Source: Clostridia bacterium
GTDB taxonomy: Bacteria; Bacillota; Clostridia; Christensenellales; Aristaeellaceae
Length of the DNA stretch: 64,000 bases
Assembly: GCA_017509255.1 (NCBI GenBank)
Contig: JAFWQA010000037.1
Coordinates: forward strand, 1 to 64,000
Direction: 5' to 3'
The notes beneath the pieces are model-generated. The model had not been told where the DNA came from. It saw nothing but the letters and a program-made list of their open reading frames with translations, and ran no database searches. The first letter of the stretch is position 1, and each line of letters starts with the position of its first letter. Shown in pieces: positions 49,479-57,550 of the stretch. Both the position numbers and the translations under genes were made by a program.

Positions 49479-51866
49479 ATGCAGTACGGCTATTTTGATG
49501 AAAAAGCCCGGGAGTATGTGATCACCAACCCGAACACGCCCGCCCCGTGGGCCAATTATCTGGGCTCCCCGGATTACGGCGCGATCATCACGGTGAACGC
49601 CGGCGGCTACAGCTTCGTCAAGAGCGGCGCCGCGGGCCGCATCACCCGCTACATCTTCAACCAGTTTGACGAGCCCGGCCGGTATATCTACCTGCGGGAC
49701 GAGGAGACCGGCGAGTTCTGGTCCGCCAGCTGGCGGCCCGTGCGGAAGCCGCTGGAGGAGTACAAGACCGAGTGCCGCCACGGCACCAGCTATACCGAGT
49801 TCATCAGCGAATACAAGGGCATCCGCTCCCGCGCGCTGTACTACGTGCCCATGGGCGCCACCCACGAGGTGTGGCGGATCTCCCTGGAGAACCTGTCCGG
49901 CCGCCCGCGGAAGATCAGCGTGTTCGGCTACGTGGAGTTCACCTGTGACAGCTTCTACACCCAGGACCTGGTGAACATGCAGTACACGCAGTTCATCACC
50001 CGCACCGATTTCAAGGACAGCTTCATCCTGGAGCACATCAACGAATTCTGCCACGTCAACCCGGACGGCAGCAACGGCAGCGAGCGCTTCTTCGGCGTGG
50101 CCGGCGCGAAGGTCGCCTCCTACACCGGCCGGCGCGACGCATTCCTGGGCAGGCAGCGGTTTGACGCGCCCCAGGCCGTGCTGGACGGAAAGTGCGACAA
50201 CAGCCTGAACTACAACGCCAACCCCTGCGGCGCGCTGCAGGTGAGCCTGGATCTGTTTGCCGGCGAAAAGAAGACTGCCGCCTTCCTGATGGGGCAGAAG
50301 ACCGAGAGCCAGGCGAAGGAGATCATCGCCCGGTACGACGACACGGAGAAGACCGTGAACGCCGAGCTGGCCGAGCTGATCGCCTACTGGCACGGCGAGC
50401 TGGAAAACCTGAAGGTGAAGACGCCGGACGCACGCTTTGACAGCATGGTGAACACCTGGAATGCCTTCCAGTGCTTCACCACCTTCGTGTGGAGCCGCGC
50501 CGCCAGCCTGATCTACTGCGGCGAGCGCAACGGCTACGGCTACCGCGACACCGTGCAGGACATCCAGGGCATCATCCATCTGGATCCCGAGCTGGCCCGG
50601 AAGCAGCTGACCTTCATGCTCAGCGCCCAGGTGCATCACGGCGCGGGCCTGCCCCTGGTCAAGTATTCCCACAACGCCGGCCACGAGGACACCCCGGAGC
50701 AGGAAAGCTACGTCCGGGAGACCGGGCATCCGCACTACCGCGCGGACGACGCCCTGTGGCTCTTCCCCACGGTGTACAAGTATGTGGCGGAGACCGGCAA
50801 CACCGCCTATCTGGATGAGGAGATCCCCTTTGCCGACAAGGATACCGGCACCGTGCGCGAGCATCTCAAGCGCGCCATCAACTTCAGCATGACCCACCTG
50901 GGCACCCACGGCATGCCCGCCGGCCTGCACGCGGACTGGAACGACTGCCTGCGCCTGGGCGCCACCGGCGAGAGCGTTTTCGTGGCCTTCCAGCTGTATT
51001 ACGCCCTGCGCATCATGCAGGAGTTCTGCAAGAACGAGCCGGACTACGTGAAGTATCTGCAGGACGAGGCCGAAAAGCTGCTGAAGATCATCAACGAGAA
51101 CTGCTTCGAGGATGACCGCTACATCCGCGGCTTCACCGAGGACGGGCAGATCATCGGCAGCAAGAAGGACAACGAGGCCTCCATGTGGATGAACCCGCAG
51201 AGCTGGGCCGTCATCTCCGGCGGCGCCACGCCCGAGCAGGCGGACGTCATCCTGCAGACCGCCTATGACAAGCTGAACACGCCCTACGGCGTGGAGCTGA
51301 TGACCCCCGCCTACCGCTACGAGGCCTTTGACGGCGCGGCGATGATCCTCTTCAACCCCGGCACCAAGGAGAACGGCGGCATCTTCTGCCAGATCCAGGG
51401 CTGGGCGATCCTGGCCGAGGCCCTGCGCGGGCACGGCGACCGGGCCTTCCAGTACTTTGCGGAGAGCAGCCCCGCCTCCTTCAATGAGGACGCGGACCGC
51501 CGCGTGATCGAGCCCTATGTCCACGGCCAGTTCATCGAGGGTCACGACAGCCCGTACGCCGGCCGCAGCCACGTGCACTGGCTGACCGGCACCGCCAGCA
51601 CCGTCATGGTCGGCTGCGTGGAGGGCATCCTGGGCCTGCGGCCCACCATCGAGGGCATCAACATCTGCCCGGCGATCCCCGCCGAGTGGGACGGCTTCAC
51701 CATGGAGAAGGTCTTCCGCGGAAAGCAGCTGAAGATCACCGTGGACAACGCCGCCCACAAGCAGGGTAACCCGGAGAAGATCGTCCTCAACGGCGAGGAG
51801 CGTCCCGCCGGCCTGATCAGGGAATCCGAGCTGAAGGACGTCAACTACATCACCGTGGTGATGTAA
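49479..51866 (+). CDS. GH94 disaccharide phosphorylase (cellobiose phosphorylase-like)
   Basis: A 795-residue intracellular phosphorylase of glycoside hydrolase family 94, which splits beta-linked disaccharides with phosphate to give a sugar 1-phosphate, saving ATP. The N-terminus YGYFDEKAREYVITNPNTPA, NAGGYSFVKSGA and FNQFDEPGRYIYLRD are typical of the cellobiose-phosphorylase branch; the (alpha/alpha)6 barrel has GYGYRDTVQDIQG, RADDALWLFPT and HADWNDCLRL, whose Asp486 is the catalytic acid position. The C-terminus WLTGTASTVMVG is also conserved. Cellobiose or a related oligosaccharide is the likely substrate, but chitobiose or other branches cannot be excluded. Monocistronic, under a double-operator promoter. 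Confidence 0.92.
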   Translation: MQYGYFDEKAREYVITNPNTPAPWANYLGSPDYGAIITVNAGGYSFVKSGAAGRITRYIFNQFDEPGRYIYLRDEETGEFWSASWRPVRKPLEEYKTECRHGTSYTEFISEYKGIRSRALYYVPMGATHEVWRISLENLSGRPRKISVFGYVEFTCDSFYTQDLVNMQYTQFITRTDFKDSFILEHINEFCHVNPDGSNGSERFFGVAGAKVASYTGRRDAFLGRQRFDAPQAVLDGKCDNSLNYNANPCGALQVSLDLFAGEKKTAAFLMGQKTESQAKEIIARYDDTEKTVNAELAELIAYWHGELENLKVKTPDARFDSMVNTWNAFQCFTTFVWSRAASLIYCGERNGYGYRDTVQDIQGIIHLDPELARKQLTFMLSAQVHHGAGLPLVKYSHNAGHEDTPEQESYVRETGHPHYRADDALWLFPTVYKYVAETGNTAYLDEEIPFADKDTGTVREHLKRAINFSMTHLGTHGMPAGLHADWNDCLRLGATGESVFVAFQLYYALRIMQEFCKNEPDYVKYLQDEAEKLLKIINENCFEDDRYIRGFTEDGQIIGSKKDNEASMWMNPQSWAVISGGATPEQADVILQTAYDKLNTPYGVELMTPAYRYEAFDGAAMILFNPGTKENGGIFCQIQGWAILAEALRGHGDRAFQYFAESSPASFNEDADRRVIEPYVHGQFIEGHDSPYAGRSHVHWLTGTASTVMVGCVEGILGLRPTIEGINICPAIPAEWDGFTMEKVFRGKQLKITVDNAAHKQGNPEKIVLNGEERPAGLIRESELKDVNYITVVM

Positions 51867-51894
51867 GCCGTGCCAAAGCACCCCAAAACATACC

Positions 51895-51926
51895 AAGCGC
51901 CCCTGTCTTCCGACAGGGGCGCTTTT
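51895..51926 (+). terminator. terminator of the GH94 gene
   Basis: Perfect 13-bp stem (51895-51907 with 51912-51924), TTCC loop, TTTT. It lies between convergent genes. Confidence 0.88.
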
Positions 51927-51936
51927 CCGTGTCCGC

Positions 51937-52932
51937 TTATTTGTTGAGCAGCGAATCCAGGACGCGGCGGTACTCGGGCAGATACGCGCCGACCACCGGG
52001 GCGGCGAGCACTGTTCCGTCACGCCCGACAAAGAGCGTGGTGGGCACAGCTTCGATATAGACGAGGTTATGGAGGACGGCCGGGGACATGACGACGGGAT
52101 ATTCGACGCCGTTTTCCCTGATCAGCCGGAGGGCGGTGTCCACATCATCGTCATCCAGCAGGCCGATGATGCCGGCGCCCTTCTCCCGCAGGCCGGCGTG
52201 GAGCTTCTGCAATTCGGGCAGCTCCCCGATGCACGGGCCGCACCAGCTGGTCCAGATATTGACCATGGTGACCTCGTTCTGGGAGAAGAGCTCTTCTGAG
52301 GTGACCGGGTTCCCGTCCAGGTCCGTCGTTTCAAACTCCAGTTTTTTGCCGGGCAGGTCCGCGTTCGGGACCGGCTTCTCCGTCGGCTCAAATACCTCAA
52401 AGGCTTTGGCGAACGTCTCCGCCGCGCCGGTGATGGCTGTGTATTCCCCGGCGAACAACGGATCGACGGCGTCGATGAATTCCGGGATCAGCTCTTCCAT
52501 ATACAGGCAGAAGGACCAGTCCCCGGCCTTGCCGATCTCTGTCACATTCTCTTCCGGGAGCGGTTTCCTGAGCATGGCGTTGAGATCCTGAAACGTCCTC
52601 CCGTTCCCGATCGAAAACACCATGAAGACCGGAATGATCCGGTTTTCCGCCGGCGCGTCCGGGCTGCGGTCAGCCATGTACGCTTCCAGCTCCGCCTCCG
52701 TCATGCCGTAATAGGCCCATACGGCGTAATAGATCCCGTCGGTGAGCTCCGCGGCGCCTTCAAAGGCGACCGTACCGACGACATCCCGGAATTCCTCCGG
52801 CGGAACAAAGCGGAAGCCGGCATAGGGGATCTCCACGGAGCCGGGGATATCAGAGGGCTCTTCCGCGAAGGAGACGAGACAGAAGGAAAGGACCAGAACC
52901 AGGACCAGGATCAAACCGAACAGTCTTTTCAT
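51937..52932 (-). CDS. exported TlpA/ResA-like thioredoxin protein
   Basis: A 331-residue exported protein. After the signal peptide (residues 1-23, ending SFAEE) comes a ~165-residue unknown domain (24-190), then a TlpA-type thioredoxin domain from about 195 to the end: NIWTSWCGPCIGELPELQKL with the CxxC active site, and AVPTTLFVGRDG with the cis-Pro. It probably transfers electrons to oxidised surface proteins. The N-terminal domain is the odd part; the thioredoxin half alone is standard. The start is ATG 52932, behind AAAGGAAA; a 28-codon longer frame has no ribosome site. No CcdA-type membrane partner is adjacent. Confidence 0.88.
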   Translation of the reverse strand: MKRLFGLILVLVLVLSFCLVSFAEEPSDIPGSVEIPYAGFRFVPPEEFRDVVGTVAFEGAAELTDGIYYAVWAYYGMTEAELEAYMADRSPDAPAENRIIPVFMVFSIGNGRTFQDLNAMLRKPLPEENVTEIGKAGDWSFCLYMEELIPEFIDAVDPLFAGEYTAITGAAETFAKAFEVFEPTEKPVPNADLPGKKLEFETTDLDGNPVTSEELFSQNEVTMVNIWTSWCGPCIGELPELQKLHAGLREKGAGIIGLLDDDDVDTALRLIRENGVEYPVVMSPAVLHNLVYIEAVPTTLFVGRDGTVLAAPVVGAYLPEYRRVLDSLLNK

Positions 52933-53090
52933 CGCTGTTTTTCCTTTCACCGTTCTGAACGCCGGGCAGGCGCTGTCCGACAGGATCAGTTTAAAGGACT
53001 CCCGCGGCCCTGTCAACAGAGGGGAAAGCTGTCAGCGGGGACCGTCCCCATAGCCCCCGTAGACACAATGACAATTGACGGCAGAGAAGG

Positions 53091-53125
53091 AATTTGTGCG
53101 GACAGTATCGAAATTTACACAAATT
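53091..53125 (+). promoter_or_regulatory. inverted repeat upstream of the HTH-trmO operon
   Basis: AATTTGTG (53091-53098) and CACAAATT (53118-53125), perfect 8-base arms with 19 bases between. It lies 45 bases before the HTH gene and could be its own operator. A TTGACG (53075-53080) is the best -35 candidate. Confidence 0.5.
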
Positions 53126-53169
53126 GGTCTTTGCTGAAGGACCGCGGAAAACAGGAAGGGGAAACCGGT

Positions 53170-53664
53170 ATGGGACGGAAATCCACGAAAGAAAACAAAT
53201 CCATTTATCAGCTGACGCGCGAGGAGCTGGGCCTCACGCGGGAAAAGGCGGGGGAGCTCATCCCCGGCTTTTCCCAGGAAAAGATCGAAAAGATCGAGAA
53301 TGACCGGGTGCAGGTCCGTCCGGACGACGTGAAGCTGCTGGCAGAATACTATAAAAAGCCAGGCCTGTGCAATTACTACTGCAGCACCGAATGCCCCATC
53401 GGCATCGGCAGGACGCCGCGCGTGGAGTCCAAGGACCTGGTGCAGCTGGTGGTGGAGATCATCAACGGCGTGAACAAGCTGAGCGCGGAGAAGGCCCGCC
53501 TGCTGGAGATCGCCGAGGACGGCACCGTCGACCCCGACGGCGAGCTGGAGGATTTCCTGCGCATCCGGGAATCCCTGCAGAAGATCCAGATCTCCGCGGC
53601 GGGGCTGCAGCTGTGGGTCGAGGAAAAGATCGCGCAGGGAGAGCTGGAAAAGGAAGACTTCTGA
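53170..53664 (+). CDS. HTH protein with conserved Cys cluster
   Basis: A 164-residue protein with an XRE-like helix-turn-helix (IYQLTREELGLTREKAGELI, then FSQEKIEKIENDRVQVRPDD, residues 14-58). It is followed by YYKKPGLCNYYCSTECPIG, three cysteines within 11 residues, and a ~90-residue coiled C-terminal part. I recall a Lachnospiraceae family with the same CNYYCxxECPIG segment, annotated only as transcriptional regulators. The cysteines might sense redox state or bind metal; this is inference. The start is ATG 53170 behind AAGGGGAAA. It is the first gene of an operon with trmO (1-base gap). Confidence 0.83.
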   Translation: MGRKSTKENKSIYQLTREELGLTREKAGELIPGFSQEKIEKIENDRVQVRPDDVKLLAEYYKKPGLCNYYCSTECPIGIGRTPRVESKDLVQLVVEIINGVNKLSAEKARLLEIAEDGTVDPDGELEDFLRIRESLQKIQISAAGLQLWVEEKIAQGELEKEDF

Positions 53665-53665
53665 C

Positions 53666-54331
53666 ATGAAGGTCATCGCGCATATCGAGAACGACTTTAC
53701 CGGCAAGTTCGCCGTGCCGCGGCAGAGCGGCCTGGCGGACGAGGTCATCTCCACCGTCGTGTTTGAGCCGGAGTACCGCGTGCCGGAGGCACTGCGAGGC
53801 ATCGAGGAGTTCAGCCACCTCTGGCTGATCTGGTCCTTCCATCTTTCGGAGCGGGAGGACTGGTCGCCCACGGTGCGCCCGCCGGTGCTGGGAGGCAATA
53901 CCCGCGTGGGCGTTTTCGCCACGCGCTCGCCCTTCCGGCCCAACGCCATCGGCCTGAGCTGCGTGCGCCTGATCGCCAAGGAGGAGGAGAAGGGGAGGGG
54001 CACCGTGCTGAAGGTCGCCGGAGCAGACCTGGTCAACGGCACCCCCATCTATGACATCAAGCCCTACCTCCCGTACGCGGACTGCAAACCGGACGCCGCG
54101 GGCGGCTTTACGGAGACGCACCCGAAGCGCACGGTGACCGTAAGCATACCTGAGGAACAGGCGAAAAAGCTGGAGCCGGACCGGCTCAGCGCCCTGAGAC
54201 GCGTGCTGGAGCAGGACCCGCGCCCCGCCTATCAGGACGACGGGCGGGTCTATGCCTTTGAATACGGAAAAAACAACATCCGTTTCACCGTGCGGGACGG
54301 CGTCCTCACGGTGACGGAAATCTCGGAATAA
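53666..54331 (+). CDS. trmO: tRNA (N6-threonylcarbamoyladenosine-37) methyltransferase TrmO
   Basis: A 221-residue TrmO-family protein (formerly YaeB/VirR), which methylates N6 of t6A37 in certain tRNAs using SAM. The N-terminal beta-barrel has the family motifs FSHLWLIWSFHLS and GVFATRSPFRPNAIGLSCV with the basic, Ser-Pro-Arg-Pro-Asn-containing SAM pocket, and VNGTPIYDIKPYLPYAD. The C-terminal TrmO domain follows. It is translated 1 base after the HTH gene and 12 before the next, so all four are in one operon. The second tRNA-modification gene of the window. Confidence 0.92.
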   Translation: MKVIAHIENDFTGKFAVPRQSGLADEVISTVVFEPEYRVPEALRGIEEFSHLWLIWSFHLSEREDWSPTVRPPVLGGNTRVGVFATRSPFRPNAIGLSCVRLIAKEEEKGRGTVLKVAGADLVNGTPIYDIKPYLPYADCKPDAAGGFTETHPKRTVTVSIPEEQAKKLEPDRLSALRRVLEQDPRPAYQDDGRVYAFEYGKNNIRFTVRDGVLTVTEISE

Positions 54332-54343
54332 AGGAGAAAAAAC

Positions 54344-54889
54344 ATGAAAAAGATCGCGATACTGTTTCCCGGCCTCGGCTATACCTGCGTCAGGCCCCTG
54401 ATGTATTACAGCGGAAAGCTGGCACAGTCCCTGGGATATGAGACCGTTCCCTGCCAGTACAACGTGACGGAGGAGCAGGCGCAGGCCGGCCGCGCCGTGG
54501 AAGCCGCCCTGGAGCAGGCGGAGGAGATCCTGAAGGATATCCGCTGGGAGGAATGGGACGAGATCCTCTTCCTGTCCAAGAGTATCGGGACCTACATCTC
54601 CTGCGCCTTCGCGCAGGCCCACGGCCTGAACGTACGCAACGCGCTCTTCACCCCGCTGACCGACACCTTCAGGTTTCCGCAGCCCCGGTCCATCGCCTTC
54701 CACGGCACCGGCGACCCCGTCGCGAAAACGCCGGACGTCAGGGCAGCCTGCGAAAAGGGAAACATCCCGCTTTACACATATGAAAACGCCAACCACTCCC
54801 TGGAGACCGGGGACGTGGACACGGACCTGAAGAACATCCGCTCCGCCATGCAGACGCTGAAGGACTGGCTGGAGGAAGAAAGGAACTGA
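54344..54889 (+). CDS. small alpha/beta-hydrolase-like protein
   Basis: A 181-residue cytoplasmic protein with an alpha/beta-hydrolase outline: oxyanion-side start AILFPGLGYTCVRP, a nucleophile elbow FLSKSIGTY (S-x-S-x-G, a variant of G-x-S-x-G), an Asp in GTGDPVAKTPD, and a His in NANHSLETGD near the C-terminus. The length is below that of typical esterases, so there is no cap domain. Substrate unknown. It is the third gene of the HTH-trmO operon with a 12-base gap, and an esterase follows 5 bases later. Confidence 0.82.
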   Translation: MKKIAILFPGLGYTCVRPLMYYSGKLAQSLGYETVPCQYNVTEEQAQAGRAVEAALEQAEEILKDIRWEEWDEILFLSKSIGTYISCAFAQAHGLNVRNALFTPLTDTFRFPQPRSIAFHGTGDPVAKTPDVRAACEKGNIPLYTYENANHSLETGDVDTDLKNIRSAMQTLKDWLEEERN

Positions 54890-54894
54890 CGGAC

Positions 54895-55866
54895 ATGGAA
54901 AAGATCGAGATCTGGGAAAAGGGCGAATACAGCTATCCTCTGGCCTTCGGCTTCACCCCCAACCTGCGCCCCTACCTGCTGGAGGACGGGGAGACCCATC
55001 CCTGCATGCTGATCCTGCCCGGCGGCGGCTACGCCGTGGTCGTGCCACCGGAGGGCGAGGTCGTGGCAAAGGTGTTCAACAAGCTGGGCTACAGCTGCTT
55101 TGTCATGACCTATACCACCAATCAGCTGATGCGTTCCCCGCTCATGGAGCAGCCCATGAACGACCTGGCCCGCGCCATCCGCCATGTGCGCAAAAACGCG
55201 GAGAAATACCGCGTCGACCCGGACAGGCTGACCATCTGCGGCTTCTCCGCCGCGGGGCACCTGTGCGCCTCCCTCTGCGACTATTTTGACGAGCTCCCGG
55301 ACAGCAACCCGGCCTACGCCGGCATCTCCTGCCGCCCGGACGCCGCCATCCTGTCCTACCCGGTCATCACCTCCGGGAAGTACGCGCATCAGGATTCCTT
55401 CCGCTTCCTGCTGGGCGCGGACATCTATGAACGGCAGGATGAGGAGGGCAGGGCCCTCCTGGACCGCTTCTCCCTGGAAAAGCATGTAAAGGAAAACACG
55501 CCCCCCTGCTTTGTCTGGCAGACGGTGCCGGACGACCTGGTTCCGGTGGAAAACAGCTACCTCTACGCCGCGGCCCTGAAGGAGAAAAACATCCGCCACG
55601 CCCACCACGTCTTTTCCTCCGGCGCGCACGGCCTGTCCGTGCCCAATGAGGACTGGGCATACGGCCGCTTCGGCGAGCCCTATACCATGGAGCAGACCTT
55701 CGCCATCGTCGAGGCCATCAAGACCGGGAAGGTGGACGTGCCCCAGTCCGTCAAGGACCAGATGCTCGCCCCGCCGCCCCCTCCGCCCGCCGACTGGAAG
55801 CCCGCCACCAACGAGGAGGCCGTGATCTGGCCCGACCTCGCGGACCGCTTCCTCAGATCCCTGTAA
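54895..55866 (+). CDS. alpha/beta-hydrolase esterase, acetyl-xylan-esterase-like
   Basis: A 323-residue cytoplasmic esterase. The oxyanion motif is LPGGGYAVV, the nucleophile elbow GFSAAGHL, and the catalytic Asp and His are likely in VPDDLVPVEN and SGAHGLSVP. The HGGG-type family with a YPVIT segment includes intracellular esterases that deacetylate imported xylo-oligosaccharides, a role that would suit this region. A proline run (APPPPPPADW) separates the catalytic core from a short C-terminal extension. It ends the four-gene operon and is followed by a terminator. Confidence 0.85.
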   Translation: MEKIEIWEKGEYSYPLAFGFTPNLRPYLLEDGETHPCMLILPGGGYAVVVPPEGEVVAKVFNKLGYSCFVMTYTTNQLMRSPLMEQPMNDLARAIRHVRKNAEKYRVDPDRLTICGFSAAGHLCASLCDYFDELPDSNPAYAGISCRPDAAILSYPVITSGKYAHQDSFRFLLGADIYERQDEEGRALLDRFSLEKHVKENTPPCFVWQTVPDDLVPVENSYLYAAALKEKNIRHAHHVFSSGAHGLSVPNEDWAYGRFGEPYTMEQTFAIVEAIKTGKVDVPQSVKDQMLAPPPPPPADWKPATNEEAVIWPDLADRFLRSL

Positions 55867-55910
55867 AGCATAGAGGTTCGCCCCTGCCGCAAAATATCCG
55901 CCCGTAATTT

Positions 55911-55942
55911 GCGCAAACAGTTGTATACAGTTTGCGCTTTTT
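55911..55942 (+). terminator. terminator of the HTH-trmO operon
   Basis: Arms GCGCAAAC (55911-55918) and GTTTGCGC (55930-55937) with an 11-base loop that is itself self-complementary (TGTATACA), then TTTTT. Confidence 0.75.
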
Positions 55943-56008
55943 CATGTAGGATGGGATCACAGGGAAACTGGACCCAGGAAGGACACCCCCGAAAAAGGAG
56001 GAGGAAAA

Positions 56009-57448
56009 ATGAAGAAGCTGTTATCCCTTCTGCTGTGCACGGCGCTGCTGTGCGCCGCGCTGCCCGCCGCGGCGGACCCGGACGCGGCCTTTGAGGCCGG
56101 TACCCTGAAGCTGGCGGAGACAGCGACCCCCTACACCCCCGCGGTCTCGGACTTCGAGCTGACGGACGGTATGCTCGCCGCCCTGAAGGAGCTGGCACCG
56201 GAAACGGATGTTTCCGCAATGCTGGAGGAAGCCCTCGCGGGCGGCCCCCCGACCGTTCTCTCCCTGGCGCCCTCGGGCAATGCCGCCATCCTGGAGCTGG
56301 CCGGCTTCGGCGTCTGCTGCTATGAGGGAAAATACCACGTGATCTGGCCCGGCGCCGACAGGGGCGCGGAGGATACCTACGGCAACCGGAAGGACTTTTT
56401 TATGAGGTTCGCGGGCAAGTACCGCACGAGCATAGACGATTACTCCGGTGTGATCTGGTCCCCGGACGGGCGGTATGTCGCCGTGAGTAATATGTATGTG
56501 CTGTTCGCAGGCCCGAAAGTCGGGATCCTTGCCCCCATGGTCATCGACGCTGCCACCGGCGGGATGATCCTGCTGGAGGCCTTCCCGACGGACCAGAGCA
56601 TCAAGCGCTCCGTGGCCTCGGCGTGCTTCTCCCGGGACGGCAGATATCTTTACTATGTTGTCTACTGCAGGTCTGAGGACGGCCGCACCCGCCTGTGCCG
56701 CTGTGACCTTGCTACCGGCGAAACGGAGACCCTGCTGAAGTCGGAGGAGCGCGCTTTCTTGCCCCCGCTGCGCGAGCTGGCTGACGGGAGTCTGCTGATC
56801 AGCGACGACAACGTGACAAGGCTCAGGGAGTACGACACGGTCTTCCGCTATGCGGAAAAGGACGGGGAGTGGACCCTTGAACATATTGAAGGACCCGCCA
56901 CCGTCCGCTATGTTTCACCGAACAGGCTGTTTTATTCCGAAAAGACCGGATACGCGGTCACCCTGAACAGGACCCTGCTGCGCAGCATCTATTCCTTCCA
57001 GGTATTCCGGCCGGAGGAGGACTTCGCCGGCTTTGACCGCATCCTCTGCCTTTCCGAGGAAAAGGATGAAGTGCTTGCCCTGACGGGAGCGGAATTCGAA
57101 GACGCTGTGAACGCCGCCATGGATCAGAACAGCGATAAGCCCAGCGACAGCAGCAGGTTCGAAACCGGTGACCTGCTGCCATACCGGAGCATCGAGTACG
57201 CGGTCATGTCCCCGGACGGAAGCTGCCTCCTGGCCGTGACGAACAGCACCGCGGATCCGACGGCCGGGCGCGCCTGGGATCTGCTCATGATCCGTCTGTC
57301 CGACCTGGCCGTCCGCAAGGTCGAAGGGCCGGACGCCAGATCCATCGCCCTGGGCGCCCTGCTCGGCTGGCGCAGAGCCATCGAATGGAACACGGACACC
57401 CTGGTCATCGTCTCCGAGGCCGGCGTCAAAACCTATCAGTTTGAATAA
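56009..57448 (+). CDS. secreted beta-propeller-like protein, 479 aa
   Basis: A 479-residue exported protein with a signal peptide (MKKLLSLLLCTALLCAALPA, cleaved near AAAD). The mature part has several WD40-like/PD40 signatures, VIWSPDGRYVAVSN, CFSRDGRYLYYVVY and VMSPDGSCLLAVTN, spaced ~50-60 residues or multiples of this apart, which indicates a beta-propeller, although not all blades are recognisable. No enzyme motif is seen. AGGAGGA precedes the ATG. The gene stands alone between two terminators. A binding or scaffold role is inferred. Confidence 0.78.
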   Translation: MKKLLSLLLCTALLCAALPAAADPDAAFEAGTLKLAETATPYTPAVSDFELTDGMLAALKELAPETDVSAMLEEALAGGPPTVLSLAPSGNAAILELAGFGVCCYEGKYHVIWPGADRGAEDTYGNRKDFFMRFAGKYRTSIDDYSGVIWSPDGRYVAVSNMYVLFAGPKVGILAPMVIDAATGGMILLEAFPTDQSIKRSVASACFSRDGRYLYYVVYCRSEDGRTRLCRCDLATGETETLLKSEERAFLPPLRELADGSLLISDDNVTRLREYDTVFRYAEKDGEWTLEHIEGPATVRYVSPNRLFYSEKTGYAVTLNRTLLRSIYSFQVFRPEEDFAGFDRILCLSEEKDEVLALTGAEFEDAVNAAMDQNSDKPSDSSRFETGDLLPYRSIEYAVMSPDGSCLLAVTNSTADPTAGRAWDLLMIRLSDLAVRKVEGPDARSIALGALLGWRRAIEWNTDTLVIVSEAGVKTYQFE

Positions 57449-57463
57449 GCGCCAAAGCGAAGC

Positions 57464-57495
57464 AAGTCCCTCAGCACATAGGCTGAGGGACTTTT
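57464..57495 (+). terminator. terminator of the 56009 gene
   Basis: Perfect 12-bp stem (57464-57475 with 57482-57493) and TTTT. Confidence 0.88.
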
Positions 57496-57519
57496 CCTGT
57501 CAGCTTAGGCGATAAATGT

Positions 57520-57540
57520 CCCGCCGGCAGAGCCGGCGGG
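57520..57540 (-). terminator. hairpin after the GH39 gene
   Basis: Perfect 9-bp GC stem (57520-57528 with 57532-57540) just after the minus-strand stop; the T-tract is poor (ACATTTAT), so termination is uncertain. Confidence 0.5.
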
Positions 57541-57550
57541 ATAAAGATCT

